Origin: DATBVX01 sp963696675
GTDB lineage: Bacteria > Pseudomonadota > Gammaproteobacteria > Steroidobacterales > Steroidobacteraceae
DNA: 64,000 bases
Direction: 5' to 3'
Assembly (NCBI GenBank): GCA_963696675.1
Contig: CAVOLM010000038.1
Coordinates: 1 to 64,000 of the forward strand
Shown here: positions 7,100 through 16,434 of the stretch, piece after piece
How the letters are laid out: each line of letters opens with the position of its first letter
Numbering within the stretch: the stretch's first letter is position 1
Made by a program: the position numbers and the translations under genes
Notes under the pieces: generated by a model
The model's database searches: none
What the model was told of the DNA's origin: nothing
What the model saw: only the letters and a program-made list of their open reading frames with translations

Positions 7100-8601
7100 G
7101 CGCGTTCAGATTCAGCAATGTTCCCTTCGACACCGAGGCGCTACGCGAGTCGCTGGCGGATGCTGCCGCCGGCGGCTTTGCGGCCTTCGAGGGCTGGGTG
7201 CGCAATCACAACGAGGGCAAGGTGGTCGCGCGTCTCGAATACGAGGCTTTTGAAGCGCTCGCTGTGAAGGAAGGCGAGCGCATCATCGAGGAAGCGCGCC
7301 GGCGATTTCCGATCCTCCAGGCGGCGTGCGTGCACCGGGTGGGTCCGCTCGATATCGGCCAGCTCGCCGTATGGGTTGGCGTAAGCGCGCCGCATCGCGA
7401 CGAGGCGTTCGCCGCATGCCGCTACATCATCGATGAAGTGAAGCACCGGGTGCCGATCTGGAAAAAGGAACACTACCTGGATGGCGACTCGGGTTGGGTG
7501 AATTGCGAGCGTTGCGCGACCCACGAACATGACGAGGAACGCCGGCCGGACTACTCACGCCAGGTCGCATTGAAGGAAGTCGGCGCCCGGGGCCAGGCTC
7601 GGCTGCAGGCGAGTCGCGTGCTGGTGATTGGTGCCGGCGGTCTGGGCGTCCCAGTACTCTCTTATCTTGCTGGCGCCGGTGTCGGAACGCTCGGGATCGT
7701 CGACGGCGATGTGCTCGAGGCGAGCAATCTGCATCGCCAGCCGCTCTACAGGCTCGCGGATGTTGGCAAGCCCAAGGCCCGGCTCGCGGCCGAACGCTTG
7801 GGCGCGCTCAATCCTGAGGTGTGTTGTGCCGTCCACGCCGGGCGTTTCGACAGCACGAATGCCCGCCAGCTCGTCGAGCAGTACGACCTCGCGATCGATT
7901 GCAGCGACAATTTCGCCACCAAGTTCCTGCTGAACGACGCTTGCGTGCTGGCGAGCAAGCCCGCTGTCTTTGCCAGCGTGTATCAATATGAAGGCCAGCT
8001 GCAGACCTATCACCCGGATGAAGAGAGTGCCTGTCTGCGCTGCCTCTGGCCCGATGCCAGCCGGGACGGCATCGTCGGCAACTGTGCCGAAGCGGGTGTC
8101 CTCGGCCCGGTGCCAGGGGTGTTGGGGAGCCTGCAAGCCGTCGAAGCGCTGAAGATCCTGCTCGATCTGCCAGGACAGTTGCGCAGCGAGCTCCTCATCA
8201 TCGATCTGACGACTCTCGAGACGCGGCGCATCCGCTCAGCGCGCGCCGCGGCGTGTCGGGGTCGAAAGTGCGTACTCATTACCGACGTGACGCGTGCGTC
8301 AGAGGCGATCCCGGCCGATCTCGAGCTGACGTTCGGCTCACTCGACAATGCCCTGAGCGCGGGCTACGAGGTCATCGATATCCGGGACGACAACGAAGTG
8401 GCGCGTGAGCCCGCTCCCGACGATCGCTGCCGACACATTCCGATGCAGGCCTTGTTGCAGGATCACGCGACGCTCGACCCCGAGCGGCGCTATCTGCTCC
8501 TGTGCGCGCGCGGATCACGCAGCCGCGCCGCGGCAGCCGAGCTGCGCGGTCACGGCCTGCTGCGAGTGTTTTCCCTGCGCGGCGGCATCGCGGCACTCTG
8601 A
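7096..8601 (+). CDS. moaE-moeB: MoaE-MoeB-rhodanese triple fusion
   Basis: The 501-residue chain has three domains. Residues 1-145 are MoaE, the large molybdopterin synthase subunit, with the catalytic lysine region KHRVPIWKKEH (K116, K123). Residues about 155-392 are MoeB, the E1-like adenylyltransferase that activates MoaD: nucleotide loop VIGAGGLG (177-184), DCSDNFATK (268-276), zinc-ligand pair CLRC (313, 316) and conserved NCAEAGVLGP. The second zinc pair is spaced CxxxxC (387, 392) instead of the usual CxxC. Residues about 410-501 are a rhodanese with active loop CARGSRS (C470), which would supply sulfur. It overlaps the mobA-moaD stop. The chain can in principle activate, sulfurate and use its MoaD partner. 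Confidence 0.9.
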   Translation: MSAFRFSNVPFDTEALRESLADAAAGGFAAFEGWVRNHNEGKVVARLEYEAFEALAVKEGERIIEEARRRFPILQAACVHRVGPLDIGQLAVWVGVSAPHRDEAFAACRYIIDEVKHRVPIWKKEHYLDGDSGWVNCERCATHEHDEERRPDYSRQVALKEVGARGQARLQASRVLVIGAGGLGVPVLSYLAGAGVGTLGIVDGDVLEASNLHRQPLYRLADVGKPKARLAAERLGALNPEVCCAVHAGRFDSTNARQLVEQYDLAIDCSDNFATKFLLNDACVLASKPAVFASVYQYEGQLQTYHPDEESACLRCLWPDASRDGIVGNCAEAGVLGPVPGVLGSLQAVEALKILLDLPGQLRSELLIIDLTTLETRRIRSARAAACRGRKCVLITDVTRASEAIPADLELTFGSLDNALSAGYEVIDIRDDNEVAREPAPDDRCRHIPMQALLQDHATLDPERRYLLLCARGSRSRAAAAELRGHGLLRVFSLRGGIAAL

Positions 8602-8623
8602 ATGTCACCCGTTTTCCGCGCCT

Positions 8624-9928
8624 TCACGGCCGCCTGACCTGCCCGTCGCCGCGGACCACGTACTTGTAGCTCGTGAGCTGTTCCACCCCGACCGGGCCTC
8701 GGGCGTGAAACTTATCGGTCGAAATGCCGATCTCAGCGCCCATGCCGAATTCTCCACCGTCAGCAAACTGCGTAGACGCGTTATGCAGCACGATGGCGCT
8801 GTCGACCAGCGTCAGGAACCGGTCGGCGGTCTGCTGATTACGGGTCACGATCGACTCGGTGTGCGAGGAGCCATACTTGTGGATGTGCGCGACCGCCGCG
8901 TCGACACCATCGAGGACCTTGACTGCGATGATCGCGTCGAGATACTCCATGTACCAGTCTTCCTCGGTCGCGGGGCGAACGCGCGCGTCGAGTTTTTGCA
9001 CGGATGCATCGCCGCGCACTTCACAGCCTGCCTGCAGTAGTGCGGCAACGAGCGGTTCGAGGTGTGTGTCCGCGCAGGCACGATCGACCAGCAGCGTTTC
9101 GGCTGCACCGCAGACGCCGGTACGACGCAGCTTCGCATTGAGCACGATGCTGCGTGCCATCCCGAGGTCGGCGTCCCGATCGACGTATACGTGACAGTTG
9201 CCTTCCAGGTGACCGATGACAGGAACGCGTGCCTCCTGCAGGACGCGCGCGACCAGGCCCGGACCACCGCGCGGCACCAGCACATCGATGAATGCCGACA
9301 TGCTGGCCAGCATGTAGCCGACTGCCGCACGATCGGTGGTGCCGACGAGCTGAATCGAGGTCGAAGGGAGCCCAGCCGAATTCAAGCCATCGAGCAGGCA
9401 GGCGTGAATTGCCTGGCTCGAGTGCTGGCTTTCCGAGCCGCCGCGCAGAATCACTGCGTTGCCGGCCTTCAGGCACAAAGCGCCTGCGTCTGCGGTCACG
9501 TTCGGTCGACTTTCATAGATCATGCCGACCACGCCGAGCGGCACGCGCACGCGCTGAATCCGCAGTCCGTTGGGGCGCGTCCATTCGGCGAGCACAGTGC
9601 CTATGGGATCGGGAAATGCCGCGACGGTTTCCAGGCCGAGGGCCATCGTCTCGATGCCCTCCTCCGTGAGCTTCAGCCGATCGAGCAACGCTCCGCGCAG
9701 GCCCTTGCGCGAGGCGGCCTCAGTATCACGCTGGTTGGCGATCACCAGTTCCGAGCGGCGTTTGCGGATCGCAGCCGCGGCAGCACGCAGCGCTTGCTCC
9801 TTTTGCCGCGAGGGTGCGTGCGCCAGCACCTGTGCCGCAGCCACAGCCGCGCGGCCGGTGGCTTGCATCAACTCGGCGAGCGACTGCTCAGGAACGGAAT
9901 CTTCAGCGTCGATTACTTCCGTGGTCAT
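8624..9928 (-). CDS. proA: Gamma-glutamyl phosphate reductase ProA
   Basis: Second enzyme of proline synthesis: reduces gamma-glutamyl phosphate to glutamate semialdehyde with NADPH. It has 434 residues. The NADPH-binding region includes VGMIYESRPNVT and LKAGNAVILRGGSE. The catalytic cysteine is in RRTGVCGAAETLL. The C-terminal QFADGGEFGMGAEIGISTDK segment is characteristic. It follows proB with a 27-base gap on the same strand, giving the standard proBA pair. Convergent with the Moco operon. Confidence 0.96.
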   Translation of the reverse strand: MTTEVIDAEDSVPEQSLAELMQATGRAAVAAAQVLAHAPSRQKEQALRAAAAAIRKRRSELVIANQRDTEAASRKGLRGALLDRLKLTEEGIETMALGLETVAAFPDPIGTVLAEWTRPNGLRIQRVRVPLGVVGMIYESRPNVTADAGALCLKAGNAVILRGGSESQHSSQAIHACLLDGLNSAGLPSTSIQLVGTTDRAAVGYMLASMSAFIDVLVPRGGPGLVARVLQEARVPVIGHLEGNCHVYVDRDADLGMARSIVLNAKLRRTGVCGAAETLLVDRACADTHLEPLVAALLQAGCEVRGDASVQKLDARVRPATEEDWYMEYLDAIIAVKVLDGVDAAVAHIHKYGSSHTESIVTRNQQTADRFLTLVDSAIVLHNASTQFADGGEFGMGAEIGISTDKFHARGPVGVEQLTSYKYVVRGDGQVRRP

Positions 9929-9955
9929 GCGTGCTTTGGACCGATCCTCAGGACT

Positions 9956-11134
9956 TCAGCTCTGCTGCGCCTGAATCTCGATCGGATTCGCCTCGATGGT
10001 CAGCACCAGATCGTCGCGATGAATCATCTCATCGCGTCCCCGATAGCCCAGGATCGCCTCGATCTCCGAACTCTTGCGACCCATGATGCGGGCTGCATCC
10101 GCATCCGAGTAAGCGCAGATGCCACGCGCAATCTCGCTCCCATCCGGTGCCAGCACGCTCACGGTGTCGCCGCGCTCGAACCTGCCCAGAGATTTGATCA
10201 CGCCCGCAGGCAGCAGACTCTTGCCGCTCGCGAGCGCGGCCACTGCGCCCGCATCCACCGTCAGTGCACCAGCCGGACGCAGGCTGCCCGCAATCCACTG
10301 CTTGCGCACGTTGGCGGGTGAAGAGCCCGACAGAAACCAGGTGCAGCGCGCGCCTTCTTCGATCCGCCGCAGCGGATGCAACTCGTGCCCATTGGCGATA
10401 CACATCGTGCACCCGGCGTTGAGTGCGATGCGCGCAGCGGCCAGTTTCGTCGCCATGCCGCCACGGCCGGACTGCGAGCCGACGCCGCCCGCCATCGCCT
10501 CGATCTGCGGGGTGATTTGCAAGACCTTGTTCACGAACTCGGCCTTGGGATTCTTGCGTGGATCAGCCGTGTGCAGCCCGTCGACATCCGAAAGCAGCAC
10601 CAGGCAGTCGGCACTGATCGTCTGGGCGACACGCGCCGCGAGCCGATCGTTATCGCCGTAGCGGATCTCGGCCGTCGCCACAGTATCGTTCTCGTTGATG
10701 ACTGGCACTGCTCCGAGTCGCAGCAGCGTGTTGAGGGTGCTGCGCGCATTCAGATAGCGGCGCCGGATCTCGGTGTCATCGAAAGTCAGCAGTACCTGCG
10801 ACACGACGATCTCGTGTTGCTCCAGCACTTCCTTCCAGGCGTGCGCGAGCCGGATCTGGCCGACCGCGGCGGCGGCCTGGCTCTCCTCGAGCCGCAGCTT
10901 GCCGTCGGGCAAGCCGAGATGACGGCGACCGAGGGCGATCGCGCCCGAGGAAACGATGACGAGATCCTGCCCCCGTTGGCGCGCCCGTGCGGCATCCTCT
11001 GCCAGCGATTCGAGCCAGGCACGATTGAGACGGCCGCTCGCCTGCTCCACGAGGAGCGTCGAGCCGACCTTGACGACGATGCGCCGCGCCTGGGTCAGAA
11101 GGCGGGCAGCTTCTTTGCGCTCCAGGACCGACAT
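9956..11134 (-). CDS. proB: Glutamate 5-kinase ProB
   Basis: First enzyme of proline synthesis: phosphorylates glutamate. It has 392 residues, made of an amino-acid kinase domain (RRIVVKVGSTLLV, VSSGAIALGR, VINENDTVAT, LLSDVDGLH, GVGSQSGRGGMATKL) and a C-terminal PUA domain from about residue 285. It is slightly longer than the E. coli enzyme at both ends. It is usually feedback-inhibited by proline through the kinase domain. It is the first gene of the proBA pair. Confidence 0.96.
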   Translation of the reverse strand: MSVLERKEAARLLTQARRIVVKVGSTLLVEQASGRLNRAWLESLAEDAARARQRGQDLVIVSSGAIALGRRHLGLPDGKLRLEESQAAAAVGQIRLAHAWKEVLEQHEIVVSQVLLTFDDTEIRRRYLNARSTLNTLLRLGAVPVINENDTVATAEIRYGDNDRLAARVAQTISADCLVLLSDVDGLHTADPRKNPKAEFVNKVLQITPQIEAMAGGVGSQSGRGGMATKLAAARIALNAGCTMCIANGHELHPLRRIEEGARCTWFLSGSSPANVRKQWIAGSLRPAGALTVDAGAVAALASGKSLLPAGVIKSLGRFERGDTVSVLAPDGSEIARGICAYSDADAARIMGRKSSEIEAILGYRGRDEMIHRDDLVLTIEANPIEIQAQQS

Positions 11135-11168
11135 GGCGCAACACTATACGTGAGCTGCAATCCTGCGG

Positions 11169-11189
11169 CAGGCGCGTGGCTGTCGCCTG
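11169..11189 (-). terminator. Possible terminator after the MgtC-like gene
   Basis: CAGGCG and CGCCTG form a six-base stem with a nine-base loop, placed seven bases beyond the stop of the minus-strand MgtC/DUF4010 gene and before proB. It has no clear T run. Weak evidence. Confidence 0.25.
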
Positions 11190-11195
11190 TTGACG

Positions 11196-12450
11196 TCAAA
11201 CTGGGAGCAGGCCGTTCGTAAACGCGCCGATGGCCAGACCCACGAACATCAACAGCAGGCCCGCAATGATGCGCAGCGCGAACTTCGCCCCACCCGCCGT
11301 CCACGCAACCACTGCCTTGCTCACCTGGTTGGTGGAATAAGCCAGCAATATCGCGAGGCACGCGATCCGTTCCGAGATGGTTTCGTTGACCGCAAGATTC
11401 GCGGCCGAGGCTGCAGCAGAGTGAGAGTCGGCAAAACCCGCGAGGCCGATGCCGACGACGGCACCCATACTTCCGAAGCGCTGCGCCAGTATTGCCGACA
11501 GCAGTGAAATCAAGGTCACTGCGACCGCGAAGATCAGCGCCGTATGCAACTCGAATGCCCTCCCGTAGGAGGCTTTCTCCGCCTTCGTTGCCTTGACGGC
11601 GCGAACCGCGTAAGCCGCACCAAAAATGAGCGCAGCCAGACCCGCGCCCAGCAACGCCGGCCACAGCAGGCCGAGGAGCTTGCGATTGGTCACGAAGATC
11701 ACGATCGTGAGCTCGATGATCGTGGCAGTAGAAGACAAGGCCGCGCCCGCCGTGGCCGCGCGACCGAGGGCGGGTTCCGCCTTGCTGCGCGAGCCCATGA
11801 CGCCGATGGTGGCGGTGCTCGAGACAAAGCCGCCGGCGAATCCGGAGAGAGCCAGGCCGCGGGCGGGACCCAATGTACGCAGGGCGACATATCCGCCGGC
11901 GTTGATAAACATCACCACGACGACCAGCGTCCAGATCACGCGTGGATTCAGAACCCCGTAGGGATCGACGGCGTGATCCGGAAGGATGGGCAGCACCACG
12001 ACGGCCGCTGCGGCGAGCAGCAGCCCGTCCGCAATCTCGCGCTCGGTCAGCTTGTCCTGGATGAACTCGTGCAGGCGGCTGCGGGCCAGCAGGACCAGTG
12101 CCGTCAATACACCGAGCGCTGCAGCGACACTCGGCCAACGCTGCGCTACTGCGCCGAGCAGAGAGGTGAGAATCAGCGCAAGTTCCGTGGTGATACCGCG
12201 GTCATCGCTCGGGCCGCGCCAGTAAGCAGTTGCCGCCAGCAGAGTGGTTGCGCCGACTGCCGCAATGAGACCCGGCGTGCCCGCGACCATCTGGCCCAAT
12301 GCTCCCAGGAGCGAGGCGAGCGTAAACGTGCGGACGCCCGCCGGGACCACGACCGGGCCCGGAACCCTTGCTCTTTTCGCGCTCGGTGCCGATCAACAAT
12401 CCGACACCAAAAGCGACGGCCAGTCCTCGCAAATTCAGTTCATCGACCAT
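11196..12450 (-). CDS. MgtC/SapB family membrane protein with DUF4010 domain (frame break)
   Basis: About 417 residues in two frames. The start (MVDELNLRGLAVAFGVGLLIG, ATG at 12450) and the GTEREK motif are the N-terminal MgtC signature. The frame changes near 12338, in a CCC run, and continues with AGVRTFTLASLLGALGQ, the second MgtC motif. The rest is hydrophobic, with about 10-12 membrane helices and the DUF4010 part in the C-terminal half. MgtC proteins are linked to survival in low magnesium and to ATP synthase control; the DUF4010 forms are uncharacterised. Removing one base restores the whole protein, so I treat the break as a sequence error. Confidence 0.8.
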
Positions 12451-12643
12451 CGATGCTCCTGCATTGGCGCTCGCGCACGTTCGGATTTCCCCACGGAGCC
12501 GGTGCAACTCGAGTCGGACGGTACACGGTTTGCAAAGAGGTAAATGCGGCGCGGCGGCGGCCGGTACGCCAATTGCCTGACTGCACGCAACACCATACAC
12601 TCCCCCCGCCGGTCGCGCCGTGTGTCCCTTCGAGGTGTCTTTC

Positions 12644-12975
12644 GTGGGCAGAGATTACGATCCCGTCCCGGGCCAGTGGTATGAAAACGCCGAGGAAGAG
12701 GAGACCTTCCAAGTGCTGAGTGTCGATGAAGACTCGGAGCTCATCGAGATTCAATACCTCGATGGCGACATCGAGGAGATCGACCTCGAAACCTGGGCCG
12801 AAATGGACCTGGAGAAGGTGGACGAGCCGGAAGGCTGGTCGGGCTCTGAAGCCGACGACGCCAAGGAGGAGAGGAGGAGGAGGAAGACGACGAGGACGAT
12901 GACGATTGGGATGACGATGACGATGACGATGACGACGACGACCTGGACGACGACGACGAGAACGATACTTACTGA
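12644..12975 (+). CDS. DUF6763 family protein with acidic tail (frame break)
   Basis: A small cytoplasmic protein. From GTG 12644 it reads GRDYDPVPGQWYENAEEEE, then a core with LIEIQYLDGDIEEIDLETW and DEPEGWSG, the DUF6763 pattern as I recall it. Near 12865, in a GGAGGAG repeat, the frame shifts; in the shifted frame the protein ends in a run of about 35 Asp/Glu residues with one Trp and one Leu and stops at 12975. In the unshifted frame this becomes a meaningless Thr/Met/Arg run. The break is offset by two bases, unlike most others here. Function is unknown. Confidence 0.75.
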
Positions 12976-13022
12976 GCTCACCTCCTGAAGCCGCTGTTCC
13001 CTCGGGCAGCTGATGCCCCAGC

Positions 13023-14054
13023 ATGAGCGCCCACCGCGAGAACTGGTTTCACGAGCGCGAATCGGCGTGGCTCTACCGGCGCGTTGCCGAGCACGAGCCG
13101 GATCCCCGCAAGCAGCAGTTGTTCAATTCGCTGGCCGACGCCGCCGAGCGTCAGGCGCTGCGCTGGACGGCGCACACTGAGGGTGGCGCGACGGACGTCT
13201 TCGTACCAACGCTGCGTGCGCGAGTCGTCGCGAGACTTGTGCGTTGGGTCGGCCCGCGGACACTCAAGCCGGCACTCGCCGCAATGAAACTGCGCGGCCT
13301 GTCCGTCTACGACCTTGCGCCCCTGCCCGGCCATCCGATGCCGACCTCGGTCGAACAGATCGGCGTGCGCCATCGGCGCGTCTCCGGCAGCAATCTGCGT
13401 GCGGCGGTTTTCGGCGTGAACGATGGGCTGGTGTCGAACGTCAGCCTGATCATGGGCGTCGCGGGTAGCGGCGTAGCGAACGAACTCATCCTGCCGGCTG
13501 GCGTCGCGGGCCTGCTCGCCGGTGCCTTGTCCATGGCCGCGGGGGAATATGTCTCGGTACGCTCCCAGCGCGAGATGTACGAATATCAGATCGGGCTGGA
13601 GCGCGACGAGCTGGAGGAATACCCGGAAGAGGAAGCCGAGGAGCTCGCGCTGATCTACAACGCACGTGGCATGGAGCTCAACCGGGCGCGCGAAGCGAGC
13701 CGCCAGATCATGGCCGATCCGCAGCAAGCTCTGCAGGCGCTCGCGCGCGAAGAGCTCGGCATCAACCCCGATGATCTCGCCTCGCCATGGGGCGCCGCCA
13801 CTTCATCGTTCGTTTCTTTTGCCGCGGGGGCAATTCTTCCCCTGCTCCCATTCCTCTTCGGGCAGCCCGGTCAACGGGGCCTCGTCATTGCAGCAGGGTT
13901 GAGCACGATTGCCCTGTTTGTCGTGGGAATGGCCATCAGCCTGTTCACAGGACGAAGCGCGTGGCGAAGTGGGGCACGGATGGTGCTGATTGGCAGTGCC
14001 GCAGCACTGGTGACCTGGCTGATCGGCCGCGCCCTCGGCGTCATGACCGGCTGA
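13023..14054 (+). CDS. Rubrerythrin-VIT1/CCC1 fusion, iron/manganese transporter
   Basis: A 343-residue membrane protein. Residues 1 to about 60 resemble a ferritin-like (erythrin) bundle, with E-x-AWLYR, AEHE and AAERQALRW helices typical of the erythrin-vacuolar iron transport group. Residues about 120-343 are the VIT1/CCC1 transporter: AAVFGVNDGLVSN in the first helix, GALSMAAGEYVSV, an acidic cytoplasmic segment (ERDELEEYPEEEAEEL) that binds metal in this family, and three C-terminal helices. It is expected to move Fe2+ or Mn2+ out of the cytoplasm, with the erythrin part sensing or binding iron. It stands alone between DUF6763 and a convergent CHAD gene. Confidence 0.88.
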   Translation: MSAHRENWFHERESAWLYRRVAEHEPDPRKQQLFNSLADAAERQALRWTAHTEGGATDVFVPTLRARVVARLVRWVGPRTLKPALAAMKLRGLSVYDLAPLPGHPMPTSVEQIGVRHRRVSGSNLRAAVFGVNDGLVSNVSLIMGVAGSGVANELILPAGVAGLLAGALSMAAGEYVSVRSQREMYEYQIGLERDELEEYPEEEAEELALIYNARGMELNRAREASRQIMADPQQALQALAREELGINPDDLASPWGAATSSFVSFAAGAILPLLPFLFGQPGQRGLVIAAGLSTIALFVVGMAISLFTGRSAWRSGARMVLIGSAAALVTWLIGRALGVMTG

Positions 14055-14058
14055 AACC

Positions 14059-14908
14059 TCAGGCGGACAACGAACGCAGTCTTTGCTTGGCTTCCTTGAG
14101 GGACTTGCGCCCTTCGCTGCGAAGGCGCGCCGCCGCATCCTTCGCAAGCGCTGCGCTGACCGGTTCCTCGTGAGAGGAGAGCCACTTGCGCGCGGCGCGC
14201 GCATCGAGATGGCGGCCGATGCCATGCTGGATGCTGCGTGCCGCAGCACTGAACTGCCGCGCATCGAGATCAACGAGCGGCGCAAGTGCGTCCACCACGT
14301 AGCGGTGCGACTTGGCGTGGATGCGTACCCGGTGCAGTTTGCGCCAGTTGCCGTTACCGCGTTGTCGCGCTCGCCAGAAGGCCTGCGCGGAATTCACGAT
14401 CATGCTGCGCGCCAGGCTGTGGTCATCACGTGTGTGTCCGAGCAGCTTCTGGAGCTCCGTGCTGGAACGTTGCAGCCTTTGCAGCCGTTCCTGCCACGCG
14501 AGTGAGCGGGCGTGCGCATGGAGCCGTCGGCGAGCCACCACACATTCCCGCTCGAGCAGCGCCCTGACCTTGCGCCGCGCCGGAACCTCGCTGTCGTCGA
14601 GCTTCGCAAGCGTCGCGAGCATCTCATCGCGCATCACGTCGGCCTGGCGTGACCGCAGCCAGCTCGAGAGCCAGCGAACGCAGATCGCGCCGGTAGCGGC
14701 GCACCTCGATGCGGTTTCTGCGTTCACCGAGAGCACTCAGCAGCGCGCGCAGGCGCCGCGCGGCTACTCGAGTCCGGTGCACGGCGCTCGCAGACGGATT
14801 GCGCGCCACGGCAGCGGCAGCGCGCTCGAGCTCCTGCTGATGCGAGCTGAAAACCGTGGCCAGATCCGGCGGCGGGCTCTTCTGGTGCCTAGCGGTGATG
14901 CGGATCAT
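14059..14908 (-). CDS. CHAD domain protein (frame break)
   Basis: About 283 residues. CHAD domains are helical bundles lined with histidine and basic residues that bind polyphosphate. The N-terminal part has the hallmark SAVHRTRVAARRLRALLS, and the C-terminal half continues with WRKLHRVRIHAKSHRYVVDAL, the second conserved histidine repeat. The frame changes near 14647 at CCAGG; removing one base joins the two. The chosen ATG at 14908 lies inside the end of cbpM, so the two are translationally linked. Association of CHAD with the chaperone genes is by position only. Confidence 0.8.
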
Positions 14909-15224
14909 CTTGCAGCAGGACCTCGAGCTGGGCCAGCCGTCGCGCCAGGGCACCGCGCTCATCGAGCAACTCGATGATCACCGCGGCACCAGCAGGATTG
15001 ACGCCAAGATCGGCCTGTAGACGAAATGCCGTTTGCGCGCGGCGCAACGCGCGAGCATCGAAGCGCCATTCCTCCGGGCTGCTGCCTTCAACCTCGAGCA
15101 GCCCCCACTCGACCATCTCGACCAGGCTGGCGAGATCGGCGCAGCAGACGCGGCACAGCTCGCTCGCGCTGACGCAGGCGGTTTCGCCCAGCAGTTCAAC
15201 TTCGACTTCTCGCGGCGCGATCAT
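14889..15224 (-). CDS. cbpM: Chaperone modulator CbpM
   Basis: A 111-residue MerR-like helical protein that in enteric bacteria binds the J domain of CbpA and inhibits its co-chaperone and DNA-binding activities. The pattern is the family one: an early acidic strand, SASELCRVC, VEMVEWGLLEVEG, ARALRRAQTAFRLQADLGVN, then a long C-terminal helix. It starts three bases after cbpA on the same strand, the classical cbpAM order. Confidence 0.9.
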   Translation of the reverse strand: MIAPREVEVELLGETACVSASELCRVCCADLASLVEMVEWGLLEVEGSSPEEWRFDARALRRAQTAFRLQADLGVNPAGAAVIIELLDERGALARRLAQLEVLLQDDPHHR

Positions 15225-15226
15225 GG

Positions 15227-16216
15227 TCAGCTCTCCTGGCGCGCAGCGGCATGCGCACCACGATAGGCCGGATGGCGCTTCAGCTCGGCCCGCGGGTCGA
15301 ACGCCAGCTCCCGTTGCATCTGCTCGTATAGCGCTCGTGCGCGCGGCGAGTCAGCCGGAGGGAGCACGATCTTCAGCACCACGAACTCATCACCCGGAGG
15401 CTTGCCGGGCAGACCACGCCCTTTGAGCCTGAGCCGTTGACCAGCACGCGCGCCACTGGGAATTTTCATTTCCACCGTGCCGCCCAGCGTTGGTACTTCC
15501 ACACTGGCACCCAACGCCGCCTCCCACGGAGCGACGGGCAGCGTCACGATGATGTCGCGACCCTCGAGTTGATACAGCGCATGAGGCCTGATGCCGATTT
15601 CCAGATACAGGTCGCCTGCGGTGCCCTCGCCAGCGGCTGACTCGCCCTGGCCGCGCAAGCGAATCTGCTGTCCCTCGGTGACACCGGCGGGGATCGTCAC
15701 GCGAACTTCCTTCTCGCGCAGCACCACGCGCCCTTCCGCCGTCACTTCCGGATTCTGCAGGCGGATCGTCCGTTCGACGCCCTGGTAGGTGTCCTCGAGA
15801 TCGATCTCGATACGCGCGTGACGATCGCCGCCGCGACGCCTGAAGGAGGACCCCCCGGGGCGACCGAACGGGCTGCTCGAACCGAACAGGTTGGCGAAGA
15901 AATCACTGAAACCAGCCGCATCTTCGCCGCTGCCAGCACCGAAGGAATATTCGAATCCCTGGCCCCAGTCAGGTGGTGGCCTGAACTGCTCGCCGGCTTT
16001 CCACTGAGCGCCCAGTTGATCGTATGCCGCGCGTTTTTCCGTATCGCGCAGCACTTCGTAGGCTTCCTGCACTTCCTTGAACTTTTCCTCGGCCTGCGCC
16101 TCCTTGCTGACGTCGGGGTGATAGCGACGCGCGAGCTTGCGGTAGGCGCGCTTGATCTCATCCGCATTCGCGGTGCGCGCGACGCTCAGTACCTTGTAGT
16201 AGTCCTTGTATTCCAC
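15227..16216 (-). CDS. cbpA: DnaJ-type co-chaperone CbpA
   Basis: A 329-residue J-protein without the zinc-finger domain, as expected for CbpA. Residues 1-70 are the J domain with RRYHPDVSKEA supplying the HPD motif that triggers DnaK ATPase. A Gly/Phe-rich stretch follows, and two beta-sandwich C-terminal substrate-binding domains run from about residue 125 to 310 (VTIPAGVTEGQQIRLRGQG; LRLKGRGLPGKP). The start is GTG 16216. It stands first in the cbpA-cbpM-CHAD unit, divergent from htpX. Confidence 0.92.
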   Translation of the reverse strand: MEYKDYYKVLSVARTANADEIKRAYRKLARRYHPDVSKEAQAEEKFKEVQEAYEVLRDTEKRAAYDQLGAQWKAGEQFRPPPDWGQGFEYSFGAGSGEDAAGFSDFFANLFGSSSPFGRPGGSSFRRRGGDRHARIEIDLEDTYQGVERTIRLQNPEVTAEGRVVLREKEVRVTIPAGVTEGQQIRLRGQGESAAGEGTAGDLYLEIGIRPHALYQLEGRDIIVTLPVAPWEAALGASVEVPTLGGTVEMKIPSGARAGQRLRLKGRGLPGKPPGDEFVVLKIVLPPADSPRARALYEQMQRELAFDPRAELKRHPAYRGAHAAARQES

Positions 16217-16434
16217 AGTTCAACCCATAGCCCGGAACAGCCGCCGCCAGTCAGCGCCCCTGGCGCCGAACCGGCGCACATCGGGGTAGCACACCGCCTT
16301 TCAAGCCGGACGCGCGACATTTATCGCAGTCGCCGGATTGAACTTTTCCCTTCTGGCGCAACCTTGTACGCCCTGAAGGGGGTGCCTGTTAGTATTCGCA
16401 CCCTCAAGTCTAATGCAGTCACAGGTGTGAATTC

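Noticed and set aside
12857..12975. GAC/GAT triplet run as a microsatellite or regulatory repeat
   Set aside because: In the corrected frame it encodes the acidic tail normal for this protein type.
16217..16434. Heat-shock promoter between cbpA and htpX
   Set aside because: No segment matched both halves of the sigma-32 consensus with acceptable spacing.
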